DNA of 64,000 nucleotides, taken from contig CM030368.1 in assembly GCA_017893485.1 (NCBI GenBank), forward strand, positions 177,874,504 to 177,938,503, read 5' to 3'. Shown piece by piece: positions 1-10,380 of the stretch (position 1 is its first letter; each line of letters begins with the position of its first letter). The stretch comes from Hemerocallis citrina (Eukaryota > Streptophyta > Magnoliopsida > Asparagales > Asphodelaceae). A model generated the notes under the pieces. That model was not told the origin of the DNA. It worked only from the letters and a program-made list of their open reading frames with translations, and ran no database searches. The position numbers and the translations under genes were made by a program.

Positions 1-1309
1 TCCCTAGGCCAAGAATTAGGCATGGTATCTACTCTAATTCGTTTCTTCCCCTAAGTATTTTAGCATGGTATCTACTAAGTTATACTTAGAGAAAACATAA
101 GAATAGTGGAAACGAACAAACACTTAAAGTTCTAGAAATTGGTATCAGATCTAGATCCTCTAAGTTGATTGAACCAAGAACCCCTAAAGATTCCTTTGTT
201 ACAAATTATGAGCACGAGATTCGGTCGTCTCAATATGCTCATATAACAGATTCAGATAAATGATATCCAAACTTGAGCTTCCCAAGTTCTGTACGTCAGT
301 CGACTGGCTCTCACCTCAGTCGACTGCTCTCAGTCTTGAGAACTAGTTTGACTATCATAAACCTATACCAATTCAATTAGATTCAATCAATAAGTAACAT
401 AGAAGAGTTCAGAAGAAAATAGCATTACATAACTACGGTTTCGATCTACCCAACTATGAAATTAGTTCCACATAATAATAACTTTATTGCTTAACAAGTT
501 TGAATACATGATCAACATAAAAGAATAAAGAGAGAAGAAGAAATAAACTAATGGATTCCGGCAATATGGTCGACTGTCTGTCACACAGTCGACTGCCTTC
601 TGGTTGCTGGATCTTCTCTCTCCCTCTTCGATGTTGATGGAGTGATGCTCTCGATGTTGTTCAGGAACTTGGTGATTGAGCCGCTTCCCAGAGATATATC
701 TGATGATCCCCTCTCTAAGTCGATCTCTTCTGATATTTATAGAGTACGGCTGAGAATTAGGGTTTCCACTTTTTCAGGAAGATCCTTCTTTATTTGATTT
801 GATGATTAATATCTTTCTCTTTTCTCCTTTCCTTCCTTATCTGTTCACCACGTCCTCTTGGAAATACCCTGTCTTTAGATTTGATTCGCTGCATAAAATC
901 TTGATTCAAATAGATTTGAAATTAGATTCAGGTGTATCTTTGAAGATTTGATTTGTTTACTCCGCCGCAGACCAGTCGACTTATCTCTGACCAGTCGACT
1001 GAGTCGAGACTTCTGTAGATTTCCTCTTTGATCAGGCCAGTCGACTGCTCTTGGGAATAAGTCGACTGTGTCGAGAGTTGTGGAAAATCAGCTTCTCTTG
1101 TCCAGTCGCCTGGTTGAGGAACCAGTCGACTTATCCTCTGCAGTTCTCTGTGTATTGTCCTTGAAGTCCTGAATCTGCTTCGTTTTGCTGTTATAAGCTG
1201 TTTCTTATGGAAAAGAGAAAATAAGAGTTAAATACCATATATAGAGCTTTTAAATGTCTAATTATATTAAGATTATTGCTCTAAAAAGTGAATAATAATG
1301 TGTTCATCA
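1..1309 (-). mobile_element. LTR (partial) of OTA/Athila-like Ty3/gypsy element
   Basis: This stretch matches the LTR at 50488-50944 plus 61794-62953 over its length, for example the GGCATGGTATCTACT blocks near 20 and 70 and the terminal GTTCATCA. The first part (about 340 bases in the other copy) lies outside the window. On the minus strand the LTR begins TGATGAAC at 1309 and abuts unrelated Tat sequence, so this is either a 5' LTR or a solo LTR inserted into E1's antisense gene. No protein is encoded. The assignment to OTA/Athila comes from the tail motifs of the second copy. Confidence 0.75.
297..1132. repeat. Five pairs of CAGTCGACTG-type palindromes in the LTR
   Basis: Pairs start at 297/317, 567/586, 973/992, 1038/1059 and 1103/1123. 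Each partner is a 10-bp near-palindrome around GTCGAC, and starts within a pair are 19-21 bp apart. The sequence between partners differs from pair to pair, so these are not simply tandem copies. Confidence 0.85.
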
Positions 1310-1633
1310 CTCGTCCTTCTCCGCTGTTATTTTGGACAAGTTATGACGAATGCACTGAACTCGAATCTCATTACTGAAATCAGTTGGCAAATGTTCACCT
1401 TCGGGTATAAGCTCGGCGATTCTGCTTTCCAAACGACGAATCTCGATGTCTCGCCGTCCAAGGACGAGCTGGAGATGCCTCCTCTCGCTTTCAGCTCGGC
1501 GCAATCCGAGCTCGACCTCGTAAAGTTTCTCTCTACACCTAGCCAGACACAGCCTTGTCGCCCCTAGGCCGGCCTCGGCTGGAACTTCCTCGTCCGGGCG
1601 AGCAAGCTCGGCGTCTTGGGCAATCACCATAAG
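1310..1633 (-). pseudogene. E1 antisense aORF, fourth exon (truncated by LTR)
   Basis: The frame opens after a strong acceptor (CTTTGCAG at about 1634-1641) and encodes a charged Glu/Arg/Leu-rich coiled coil with segments such as CREKLYEVELGLRRAESERR. It aligns with 48016-48177 of E3 and corresponds in position to 10921-11637 of E2. It is cut at 1309 by the OTA LTR, so the C-terminal half seen in E2 is lost. Whether it is spliced to the upstream exons or is a separate transcript cannot be decided here. It may be a nuclear or structural accessory protein, but the function is unknown. Confidence 0.6.
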
Positions 1634-1812
1634 CTGCAAAGAGATCAGAATAATCAGCACAAACGCCGAACATGGTCGAAGCGCCACACTTGGAAAAATT
1701 TTCATCTCTAGAAACAAAAGGGGACAGTTCGGCAAAAGAAAGTGCGTAACACAAAAACTTCCGAACATCGACACTTGCAGAAATTTTCCTTTCATTAAAC
1801 GTCAAAAAAAAA

Positions 1813-1830
1813 AGCGGTGGCCAGTCCGCT
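1813..1830 (-). promoter_or_regulatory. Conserved 18-bp motif downstream of aORF stop (E1)
   Basis: On the minus strand this reads AGCGGACTGGCCACCGCT, with AGCGG/CCGCT arms and a TGGCCA core. The same motif occurs at 11742-11759 (E2) and, with one change, at 47864-47881 (E3), always between the aORF stop and exon 4 and next to A-rich polyadenylation-like sequence. Confidence 0.6.
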
Positions 1831-2490
1831 ATTAGGCATTACAAAGTTCGAAAGGAAAAACAAAAAAAAACAAAATCAAAAACAACAAAACGAAAGGCGG
1901 ATTCAGTGCCCGACCTCTTTCCCCGGGCGACGAGGCGGAGTAGGCGTCGACTTCGCCGAAGGAGACGCCGCCGCCAACGGAGTGGTCGTGGTGCTCGGGA
2001 CCTCGCCAGTAACCCCGGCATCGGCATCAGCGTCGCCCTCCTCCTCCTCCTCTTCCCCTTCGGACTCGGGGTCGAAGCCCTCGACGTGTCCGGGGAAGAG
2101 TCGCCATCCCGAGACGTCCACCCCGGGGTATGCTTCTCGCACCCGGTCGAGGGCAGTGGCGAAGGCCTTCGCCATGTTCTGCGCGAGGTACCCCTGGGCC
2201 TTCTTCAAGGTGGCGTCCTCCGCCTCCTTCACGGCCGCCGCCTGCTTCGCCTCGGCCTCGACCAACTGGTTGGCCGACCCCTCCTTCTCCCGACGCAGCT
2301 CGTCCTCCAGCCTCTTCACTTCGGCCTCGAGGTGCTGGATCCTCGCAGACCGACCTTCATGCTCGACTCGGAGCTTGTCGAGCTGGTTCGACATCCGAGC
2401 CTTCTCGTTCCGAGCCTGGTCGGACTCCTGCTTCAGCTCCTTCTCGAGGGCGGTCAGCCTCTCGGTGAGGTGACCGAAATGGACGACGAT

Positions 2491-2577
2491 CTACAAAGGT
2501 AAGAAGAAGAACTCAGAGAGTTAGAAAAATTTTGTGATTCAAAGGGATGAAACGAACGAAGGGAACTCGGAACTTAC
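2491..2577 (-). other. Intron 2 of E1 aORF
   Basis: The donor is TCG|GTAAGT and the acceptor TTTGTAG|ATCG, 87 nt, T-rich on the minus strand. The same intron with the same flanking codons (..S|.. then HFGHL) occurs at 12426-12499 and 47147-47223. Confidence 0.8.
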
Positions 2578-3025
2578 CGATACCGCCGAACGAGCGATCT
2601 CGATCACGTCGTCGCCTTCCCTCCCCGCGTCCATGGCGGCGCGGTCCTTCGGGGTGGCGAGATGCTTGACGGCCTGCATGCTCGCCAACGAGTTCCCGAG
2701 GAACCCATCGTGCCTCCGGACCTGCCAGTCCGGAATGTGGATCCGCTTGTGCTCCTCCGTCAGGAGCTCCTCGCCTGCTACGGTCAGCGGCGGGTCGGCA
2801 TGGCGAGCGCGGTGGCAATGGGGAAATCCCCCACAGGTGCAGGAGCCGAAGGCCCCGCCACGGCGACAACCGGGTCGTCAGCAACCTCCACCACTTGGTC
2901 GGGGGCCGCAATCCTCGGCACCTTCGAGGTCGAGGGCAGCTTCGACGCAACCCTCTTGCGCTTCTTCGGCGCCTTACTGGCGAGCCCCGCCCTGAGCGCC
3001 AACACCACCTCGTAGTCCATGGATT

Positions 3026-3109
3026 CTGCATCAAAAGCAAAAAATGATTAGCACAAAAAAAAAACAAGGCAGCAAGTACGGAAAAAAGAACTTGGCGAGA
3101 GCCGCATAC
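3026..3109 (-). other. Intron 1 of E1 aORF
   Basis: The donor is CCTA|GTATGC and the acceptor GATGCAG|AATCC, 84 nt with a long T tract. It interrupts the codon after the conserved Asp-Pro in phase 1. E2 (12967-13059) and E3 (46623-46690) have it at the same place. Confidence 0.8.
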
Positions 3110-4158
3110 TAGGATCTACGCGGCAGAGCCCTCCCCTGAAGAGAACGTCCTCCGTCAAATCTTTCCAATCATACTTCGGCCGGTCAAGGAGGGTCCGGAC
3201 CGCCTCTTCTTCTTCTACTGTAAGCTTCGGCAGCGCCGTCGCCCTCTTGGGCACGCCTTCTGCCCAATTAGTGGGGATCGGCCATGCTTCTCGACTCCGC
3301 ACGACGACCCACTTCTCTCGCCAGTGCTTTATAGAGTCGGGGCAGACGACGAGCCTGCCGCCGTGCCTCGGAGTCAGATAATACCGATACTCCGACTTGT
3401 TCCCTTGGTGGAGCCGGTATATCGTCCGAAGCACGTTCAGCTGTGGCTCGATCCCCGCGGCCTGGCAGTGGAGAACGAAGCCATTAATCACTCGCCACGC
3501 GTTCGGCATGAGCTGAATGGGGCAGACCCCGTACCAGCTCACCACGGTAACAGTGAACGCGTGGAGAGGCAGCCGCGCACCGGCGATAAAGGCATCAACC
3601 GGCGAGCAACACATGGTCACTGGCAGCAGCGAATTGGCCCTAACCTCGGGGCCCGGCAGCATGATTTCGTACTCCTCCGGGATGAAAAAAGAGTCCCGGA
3701 TCGCCGCCAGTTCCTCCTCGCGCAGGATCGACGCCGCGTCATCCGCCTCCGTCGTCTCCCTCACCTCGTTCTCCTCGAAGGACCTCTCCCTCCCATGGAT
3801 GATTCACTCGGCCTGGTCCTTCGGGAGCTTCCTGACCCTGTGCAGCCCCGTCAACGGACCTGGCAGCTGTCCGAACTCCCCCATCCTCTTCGGATCCTCG
3901 ACGATGGAATCCTTGCCGAACATCTTCCCCTTGGTTGGATTCGGGGTCGAGGCCTCGACGCCTTCAAGGGAGGGCTCGGACCAAGAGACTTCATCTGAGA
4001 CAGAAGCTACAGACATAATTTATAAATTACCTTGAAAAGAGAGAGCTACCGAGAAACTTCGCCTGAGTCAAACACCGGTCACCGGAAAAATTGCCTGAGA
4101 CACAAGAGAACGCCTGAGCAAACGAGAGGAGAAATGAGAAATGAGAGGGGAGGGGAGG

Positions 4159-4165
4159 ATTTATA
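4159..4165 (-). promoter_or_regulatory. Antisense TATA box upstream of E1 aORF
   Basis: TATAAAT on the minus strand lies about 143 nt before the chosen aORF start and is followed by a C/T-rich leader. The same arrangement occurs at 14229-14235 (E2) and 45539-45545 (E3), which supports an internal promoter for the antisense gene. Confidence 0.55.
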
Positions 4166-4429
4166 GAAGAGGGGCACACCCCACGAGGCTAATGGGCCCG
4201 TACGACCGGCCCATCTAAACCAAGCGGCGGAGCGATCCCAATCGTCACCTCGATAACTGCAACGAATCATGACTTGAATTTAATGCGCATCCCGTCTGAT
4301 AGAACCCCAGAGGTCACTGCAATTAATGAACGTCCCATCTGTCGGGATTGTCAGAGTTGTCAGAGGTGTCAGGGATTCAAATGGCGCACAGAAAAGACAA
4401 ACCCCCCAAAAAAACGACAAGTCTGGGAG

Positions 4430-6910
4430 CTCGGCACTCGCTGCCGAGCGTTCGTGACACCGACCCTGCTATAGGGAAAAAGTCAGGCTCGGCACTCACT
4501 GCCGAGCGTTCGTGACACCGACCCTGTTATGGGGGAAATGTCAGGCTCGGTACTCACTGCCGAGCGTTCGTGACACCGACCCTGTTATGGGGAAAAAGTC
4601 AGGCTCGGCACTCACTGCCGAACGTTCGTGACACCGACCCTGTTATGGGGGAAATGTCAGGTTCGGCACTTACTGCCGAGCGTTCGTGACACCGACCCTG
4701 TTATGGGGAAAAATTCAGGCTCAGCACTCACTGCCGAGCGTTCGTGACACCGACCCTGTTATGGGGAAAAAGTCAGGCTCGGCACTCACTGCCGAGCGTT
4801 CGTGACACCGACCCTGTTATGGAGAAAAAGTCAGGCTCGGCACTCACTGCCGAGCGTTCGTGACACCGACCCTGTTATGGGGGAAATGTCAGGCTCGGCA
4901 CTCACTGCCGAGCGTTCGTGACACCGACCCTGTTATGGGGGAAATGTCAGGTTCGGCACTCACTGCCGAGCGTTCGTGACACCGACCCTGTTATGGGGAA
5001 AAAGTCAGGCTCGGCACTCACTGCCGAGCGTTCGTGACACCGACCCTGTTATGGCGAAAAAGTCAGGCTCGACACTCACTGCCGAGCGTTCGTGACACCG
5101 ACCCTGTTATGGGGAAAAAGTCAGGCTCGGCACTCACTGCCGAGCATTCGTGACACCGACCCTGTTATGGGGGAAATGTCAGGTTCGGCACTCACTGCCG
5201 AGCGTTCGTGACACCGACCCTGTTATGGGGAAAAAGTCAGGATCGGCACTCACTGCCGAGCGTTCGTGACACCGACCCTGTTATGGAGAAAAAGTCAGGC
5301 TCGGCACTCACTGCCGAGCGTTCGTGACACCGACCCTGTTATGGGGAAAAAGTCAGGCTCGGCACTCACTGCCGAGCGTTCGTGACACCGACCCTGTTAT
5401 GGGGGAAATGTCAGGTTCGGCACTCACTGCCGAGCGTTCGTGACACCGACCCTGTTATGGGGGAAATGTCAGGCTCGGCACTCACTGCCGAGCGTTCGTG
5501 ACACCGACCCTGTTATGGGGAAATAGTCAGGCTCGGCACTCACTGCCGAGCGTTCGTGACACCGACCCTGTTATGGGGAAAAAGTCAGGCTCGGCACTCA
5601 CTACCGAGCGTTCGTGACACCGACCCTGTTATGGGGGAAATGTCAGGTTCGGCACTCACTGCCGAGCGTTCGTGACACCGACCCTGTTATGGGGAAAAAG
5701 TCAGGCTCGGCACTCACTGCCGAGCGTTCGTGACACCGACCCTGTTATGGGGAAAAAGTCAGGCTCGGCACTCACTGCCGAGCGTTCGTGACACCGACCC
5801 TGTTATGGGGAAAAAGTCAGGCTCGGCACTCACTGCCGAGCGTTCGTGACACCGACCCTGTTATGGGGAAATGTCAGGTTCGGCACTCACTGCCGAGCGT
5901 TCGTGACACCGACCCTGTTATGGGGAAAAAGTCAGGCTCGGCACTCACTGCCGAGCGTTCGTGACACCGACCCTGTTATGGGGAAAAAGTCAGGCTCGGC
6001 ACTCACTGCCGAGCGTTCGTGACACCGACCCTGTTATGGGGAAAAAGTCAGGCTCGGCACTCACTGCCGAGCGTTCGTAACACCGACCCTGTTATGGGGA
6101 AAATGTCAGGTTCGGCACTCACTGCCGAGCGTTCGTGACACCGACCCTGTTATGGGGGAAATGTCAGGCTCGGCACTCACTGCCGAGCGTTCGTGACACC
6201 GATCCTGTTATGGGGAAATAGTCAGGCTCGGCACTCACTGCCGAGCGTTCGTGACACCGACCCTGTTATGGGGAAAAAGTCAGGCTCGGCACTCACTACC
6301 GAGCGTTCGTGACACCGACCCTGTTATGGGGGAAATGTCAGGTTCGGCACTCACTGCCGAGCGTTCGTGACACCGACCCTGTTATGGGGAAAAAGTCAGG
6401 CTCGGCACTCACTGCCGAGCGTTCGTGACACCGACCCTGTTATGGGGAAAAAGTCAGGCTCGGCACTCACTGCCGAGCGTTCGTGACACCGACCCTGTTA
6501 TGGGGAAAAAGTCAGGCTCGGCACTCACTGCCGAGCGTTCGTGACACCGACCCTGTTATGGGGAAATGTCAGGTTCGGCACTCACTGCCGAGCGTTCGTG
6601 ACACCGACCCTGTTATGGGGAAAAAGTCAGGCTCGGCACTCACTGCCGAGCGTTCGTGACACCGACCCTGTTATGGGGAAAAAGTCAGGCTCGGCACTCA
6701 CTGCCGAGCGTTCGTGACACCGACCCTGTTATGGGGAAAAAGTCAGGCTCGGCACTCACTGCTGAGCGTTCGTGACACTGACCCTGTTATGGGGAAAAAG
6801 TCAGGCTCGGCACTCACCGCCGAGCGTTCGTGACACCGACCCTGTTATGGGGGAAAAGCCAGGTTCGGCCCTCCTGCCGAGCATTCGTGACACCGACCTC
6901 GTTACGGGGT
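4430..6910. repeat. 58-bp hairpin minisatellite (~42 copies) in E1
   Basis: The unit runs from CTCGGCACTC through GTTCGTGACACCGACC to GTTATGGGGAAAAAGTCAGG, with a 58-bp period. Each unit contains GCTCGGCA-CTCAC-TGCCGAGC, an 8-bp stem with a 5-nt loop. Variants of the A-rich part (GGGGAAAAAG, GGGGGAAATG, GGGGAAATAG) are arranged in a higher-order pattern. No reading frame of note crosses it. Similar units are found singly in E2 and as a 66-bp array in E3. Confidence 0.95.
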
Positions 6911-7306
6911 AAGGAACGAGTTCGGCAGATTGCCTTCCCGCTCCCAGCGCTCGCAGCTATGCCGAACTCGCCTTCCTCCCCAGAAAAGCTTGCCGAACCA
7001 CATATGGACCTCGGCCTCCTAGTCGCCGAGCCCTGGGAAGAGTCTAAGGCGCGATACAAACGTGTAAGGCCCCCGAACGACGAATTAACGCTTCGCCAGG
7101 GTCGAAAGGATATCCTTGCAAAAATGCCACACGACCGTCAGAACCCTTGAGCAGCTCGGAGCTCGATCCACTTGGCAAGTCACCTCGCTGCCCCCTCCAG
7201 ACTCACAACTCTCCACTTGAACTCCGATATAACTCCGCTAGCCATCAAACAGTCAAACTACTCCTTAAAGGCTGATCAAGCTCAGCCTTTAGGAGTGGGG
7301 GGCTCG
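6911..7306 (+). other. E1 3' untranslated region and polypurine tract
   Basis: This has no gene. The last diverged minisatellite unit fades into unique sequence, then AAAGGCTGATCAAGCTCAGCC leads to the purine-rich AGGAGTGGGGGGCTCG at 7291-7306 directly before the LTR. The same order precedes the E2 LTR at 15911. Confidence 0.75.
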
Positions 7307-7966
7307 TGATATGGCTAAAAATGGGGTTAAATCGGAACCGTCCAAGTTGAGTACGAATCTTGAGACGTGAGGGTAAAATGGCAATTCCGCCTACAAGAGG
7401 GTCCGAAATAGGTGTTGGGTCTTCTCCCCAAGAACCCAGTAACCCACGAACGGACCCACCAATAAGAGGGTGCGGGTTTTAACCCGCTACACACCTCACC
7501 CAACAAGATAAAATCAGGATCCCTGACCAATCTTGATCAACGGTCCTGATGAACGTCAATCTTTTCACCGGGATTTGGGGATTAAATTCCTTATCTGATT
7601 ACCGGAATATACCTTATCAGATTACATTCCTAATCTGTTTACAAGGAGATTATTCTATATCAGGTCACGCGGATTGCATCCCTAAATAGTTCTCTAAGAC
7701 GCCTATAAATACCCCCCATCCATCTCCATTAAGAGGTAATCAATCCTTCACCAGTTTTTGTGCTCATTCATAGTCTTCCTAGATTACTGACTTGAGCGTC
7801 GGAGGGTGCGTCGCCGGGAACAACCCCGGTGTCTCGCACTTTTTGCAGGTGCACGGCGGGAGCGACGATCGACGCCTCAAGGAACAGGTATACAGGTTTC
7901 TATTCAGTTTCCCTAAGAATCCACAGGTTCTATCTGTTTGCCCCCACACCAAATTTAGCGGCAACA
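7307..7966 (+). mobile_element. 3' LTR of E1 (Tat family), 660 bp
   Basis: It starts TGATATGGCT after the PPT and ends GGCAACA. A TATA box (TATAAATA) lies at 7704-7711. It is homologous to 15911-16499 (E2) and to the minus-strand copy at 41432-42008 (E3). GCAGG at 7967-7971 is probably the right target-site copy, since the interrupted Tekay-type LTR reads GCAGGATATA at the matching point. Confidence 0.85.
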
Positions 7967-8208
7967 GCAGGTATATGGCTTGATAAAGATTAAAGAGGAA
8001 TAAATGCTTAAAGATTACTCAATGATGTTGTATATTTGTTTTCATTGTTGTAAAATTTTACTTCCGCTGTGCAATGTAAAATGTAATATTGATGTAAACT
8101 CTGATGTAAAGTGAAAAGTTTAAATTTCCTTGTAAAATTGTACTAAAGGAAGTGTAAAGATCCTGTAGAACATCTCGAATTCAGTGTATTTGGGATTCCG
8201 GGCGTTAC
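7967..8208 (+). mobile_element. 3' end of a Tekay-type LTR (host of E1)
   Basis: The sequence parallels the last 240 bp of the complete Tekay LTRs (53500-53735), including CTTCCGCTGTG, TGTAAACTCTGATGTAAA, GATCCTGTAGAACAT and the end GGGCGTTACA. The rest of this LTR is presumably left of E1, outside the window. Its right end abuts Tat pol sequence at 8209, so this Tekay insertion lies in E2's pol. Confidence 0.85.
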
Positions 8209-9591
8209 ACCTCCTCCCTCCAAGGTCTCGAGCAGACCGTCTTGATTGAGGTTCTCCTGAAGCCAAGTATAGAAGACGAAACTTTCGATTCTATGGAGTC
8301 TCTACCTGTCCTGCTTCAAGATAATTGGATGAAACCCCTCGTTAAGTTCCTGAGGGATGGGCTCCTCCCCGAAGATCCTAAGGAAGCTCGCCGTGTGAGA
8401 ACTCGAGCAGAGCGGTACACACTTATCGAGGGCATCCTGTACAAGCGCTCCTTCACACAAGTAGACGGCAAGCCTTATTTGAGATGCCTCTCCCCGGAAC
8501 AAGCCGACTACGTCCTGCAAGAACTACACGAAGGCATCGGCGGGGCACATTGAGGGTCCAGATCCCTAGCCCGTAAAGTGTTGAATTATGGATATTTCTG
8601 GCCCACTCTCCTACAAGATGCCGAACTGCACGTTCGGCAATGCAGCTCTTGTCAGAAGTACTCCAACATCTGTCGCCTCCCACAAGCTCCACTCACTTCC
8701 CTATCAAGTCCTATCCCTTTCGCAATGTGGGGGATGGATTTACTAGGGCCATTCCCACCAGTTCCCGGCCAGTTCAAATTCTTAGTCGTGGCAATCGACT
8801 ATTTCTCAAAGTGGATTGAGGCCGAGCCCTTGGCCACAATCACCGAGAACAAAGTACTTTAGTTCTTCTGGAAGAACGTAATCTGCCGATTCGGTGTCCC
8901 TCAAGTCCTCATAACAGACAACGGAACCCAGTTTACCGGGGCTACCTTCCGAGCTCTATGTGAAGACCTCGCCATCCAACAATGTTTCTCCTCCGTCTCC
9001 CATCCACAGTCGAATTGCCAAGTGGAGAATGCTAACCGACAGATCCTCTCCGGTATTAAGAAGAGGTTGGATAAATGCTCTAAAGGCTTATGGGTCGGTC
9101 AGCTCCCTAACGTGCTGTGGAACTACCGCACCACAAAACGGACCCCCACAGGAGAGTCCCCATTCAATCTCACCTATGGGTCCGAAGCTATGATCCCCCT
9201 AGAAGTTGGTATACCCTCTCCTCCTCTAATGGCTTATGAAGAAGAACAAAATGCCAGAGAGCTCTAAGCAAATCTAGACTTGATTGATGAGATCCGTGAA
9301 AGAGCTGCCATTCGTCAACAAAGCTACCGAAGAAGGATCGAGTTGGCATACAATAAGAGAGTCCGTCCTACCGACCTCAAAGAAGGGGACTTGGTCCTCA
9401 GAAAGTTAGCAATCTCTTTTCCTGGTCACAAGAGTAAACTAGCTCCAAATTGGGAGGGACCCTACACGATCACCAAAGTAGTTCGGCCCGGGACATATAG
9501 ACTAGAAGACCTCAAAGGCAGAGAGATCCCCAGGACTTGGAATGCCGACCATCTTTTGAAATACCAAGAGAGAGCATTAATGCCTCTCTGA
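8209..9591 (+). pseudogene. E2 pol 3' part: integrase with three in-frame stops
   Basis: One frame runs from 8209 to the TGA at 9589. It holds the end of the RNase H/integrase linker, an HHCC zinc region (ELHEG..GAH and CSSCQKY), the D,D,E core (GMDLLGPF, ITDNGTQF and the Glu in QVENANRQ) and a C-terminal domain ending NADHLLKYQ. This is integrase of the Tat lineage, which inserts the DNA copy into the genome. Stops interrupt it at 8551-8553 (TGA), 8860-8862 (TAG) and 9265-9267 (TAA). Each is one C-to-T step from Arg or Gln, and the frame is otherwise kept. It is nonfunctional. The upstream RT is missing because of the insertion at 8208. Confidence 0.9.
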
Positions 9592-9770
9592 GTATTCTGG
9601 GATGTCGAACAGTTCCTCTCCTTTTACTTGTATTTTTTCCTTTTATTTCTCTTATGTAATAACGGCTCGCAACTTAGAAGCAGCCGACCATTAGTTATCA
9701 ATAAAGAAAGTTTTTCATATTTTACTTGTAAAATTACTTGCATCTTTCTGCTTTTACTCTTCACCCAAAC

Positions 9771-10380
9771 AACGAGTTCGGAGTCCAACACTTGGTTCGA
9801 TTCTGCTCCGCAAGCTCGCTCTTAAGCGAGCTAGGAGTGGGTCGCCATTCGAAATTGCTCCCACAACCGTTGAACAAACTCTAATGACGAGTTCGGAGTC
9901 CAACACTTGGTTCGATTCTGCTCCGCAAGCTCGCTCTTAAGCGAGCTAGGAGTGGGTCGCCATTCAGAATTGCTCCCACAACCGTTGAACAAACTCTAAC
10001 GACGAGTTCGGAGTCCAACACTTGGTTCGATTCTGCTCCGCAAGCTCGCTCTTAAGCGAGCTAGGAGTGGGTCGCCATTCGGAATTGCTCCCACAACCGT
10101 TGAACAAACTCTAACGAAGAGTTTGGAGTCCAACACTTGGTTCGATTCTGCTCCGCAAGCTCGCTCTTAAGCAAGCTAGGAGTGGGTCGCCATTCGGAAT
10201 TGCTCCCACAACCGTTGAACAAACTCTAACGACGAGTTCGGAGTCCAACACTTGGTTTGATTCTGCTCTGTAAGCTCACTCTTAAGCGAACTAGAAGGGG
10301 TTTGCCATTCGGAATTGCTCCCACAACCGTTGAACAAACTCTAACAACGAGTTCGGAGTCCAACACTTGGCTCGACTCCG
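9771..10380 (+). repeat. Five 115-bp tandem repeats with hairpins (E2)
   Basis: Units recur at exact 115-bp steps (CGAGTTCGGAGTCCAACACTTGG near 9773, 9888, 10003, 10118, 10233, 10348). Each carries AGCTCGCT-CTTA-AGCGAGCT, an 8-bp stem with a 4-nt loop, slightly eroded in the fourth and fifth units. The array lies between the integrase stop and the antisense aORF. E3 has the same array with the same period at 49171-49760. Confidence 0.9.

Larger units (their letters stand above)
1903..4016 (-). pseudogene. E1 antisense aORF, exons 1-3 (PF04195-like + NLS + coiled coil)
   Basis: There are three exons: 4016-3110, 3025-2578 and 2490-1903. Exon 1 has a low-complexity N terminus followed by the domain seen in plant 'putative gypsy type transposon' proteins (PF04195-like), with ARLPLHAFTVTVVSWYGVCP and a YYLTPRHGGRLV segment. 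Exon 2 opens with SMDYEVV and a basic KKRKRV patch, a likely nuclear localisation signal, then a conserved FLGNS...HLATPKDRA block. Exon 3 is a long coiled coil ending in an acidic tail. Splicing joins exons 1 and 2 in phase 1 and exons 2 and 3 in phase 0, as in E2. Breaks are an in-frame TGA at 3804-3806 (a Cys codon in E3) and a 1-nt frameshift near 2790-2800. Start chosen: ATGTCT at 4016, matched by ATGTCA in E2 and ATGTCT in E3. Function is unknown. Confidence 0.75.
1310..7966 (+). mobile_element. Tat/Retand-like Ty3/gypsy element E1, 3' half
   Basis: From left to right it holds an antisense extra gene (1310-4016), a 58-bp minisatellite, a polypurine tract and the 3' LTR (7307-7966). Gag and pol are missing because the left side is cut by the OTA LTR at 1309 and by the window edge. 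The order matches E2 and, mirrored, E3, both of which retain Tat-type integrase. E1 sits inside a Tekay-type LTR whose 3' end resumes at 7967. Confidence 0.8.

Noticed and set aside
1817..2502. Plus-strand frames over the E1 aORF exons
   Set aside because: Shadows of the GC-rich coiled-coil exon on the minus strand. The splice sites and homology support only the minus strand.
4430..6910. CRISPR-like appearance of regularly spaced repeats
   Set aside because: Units abut with no unique spacers, the setting is a plant retroelement, and there are no cas genes.
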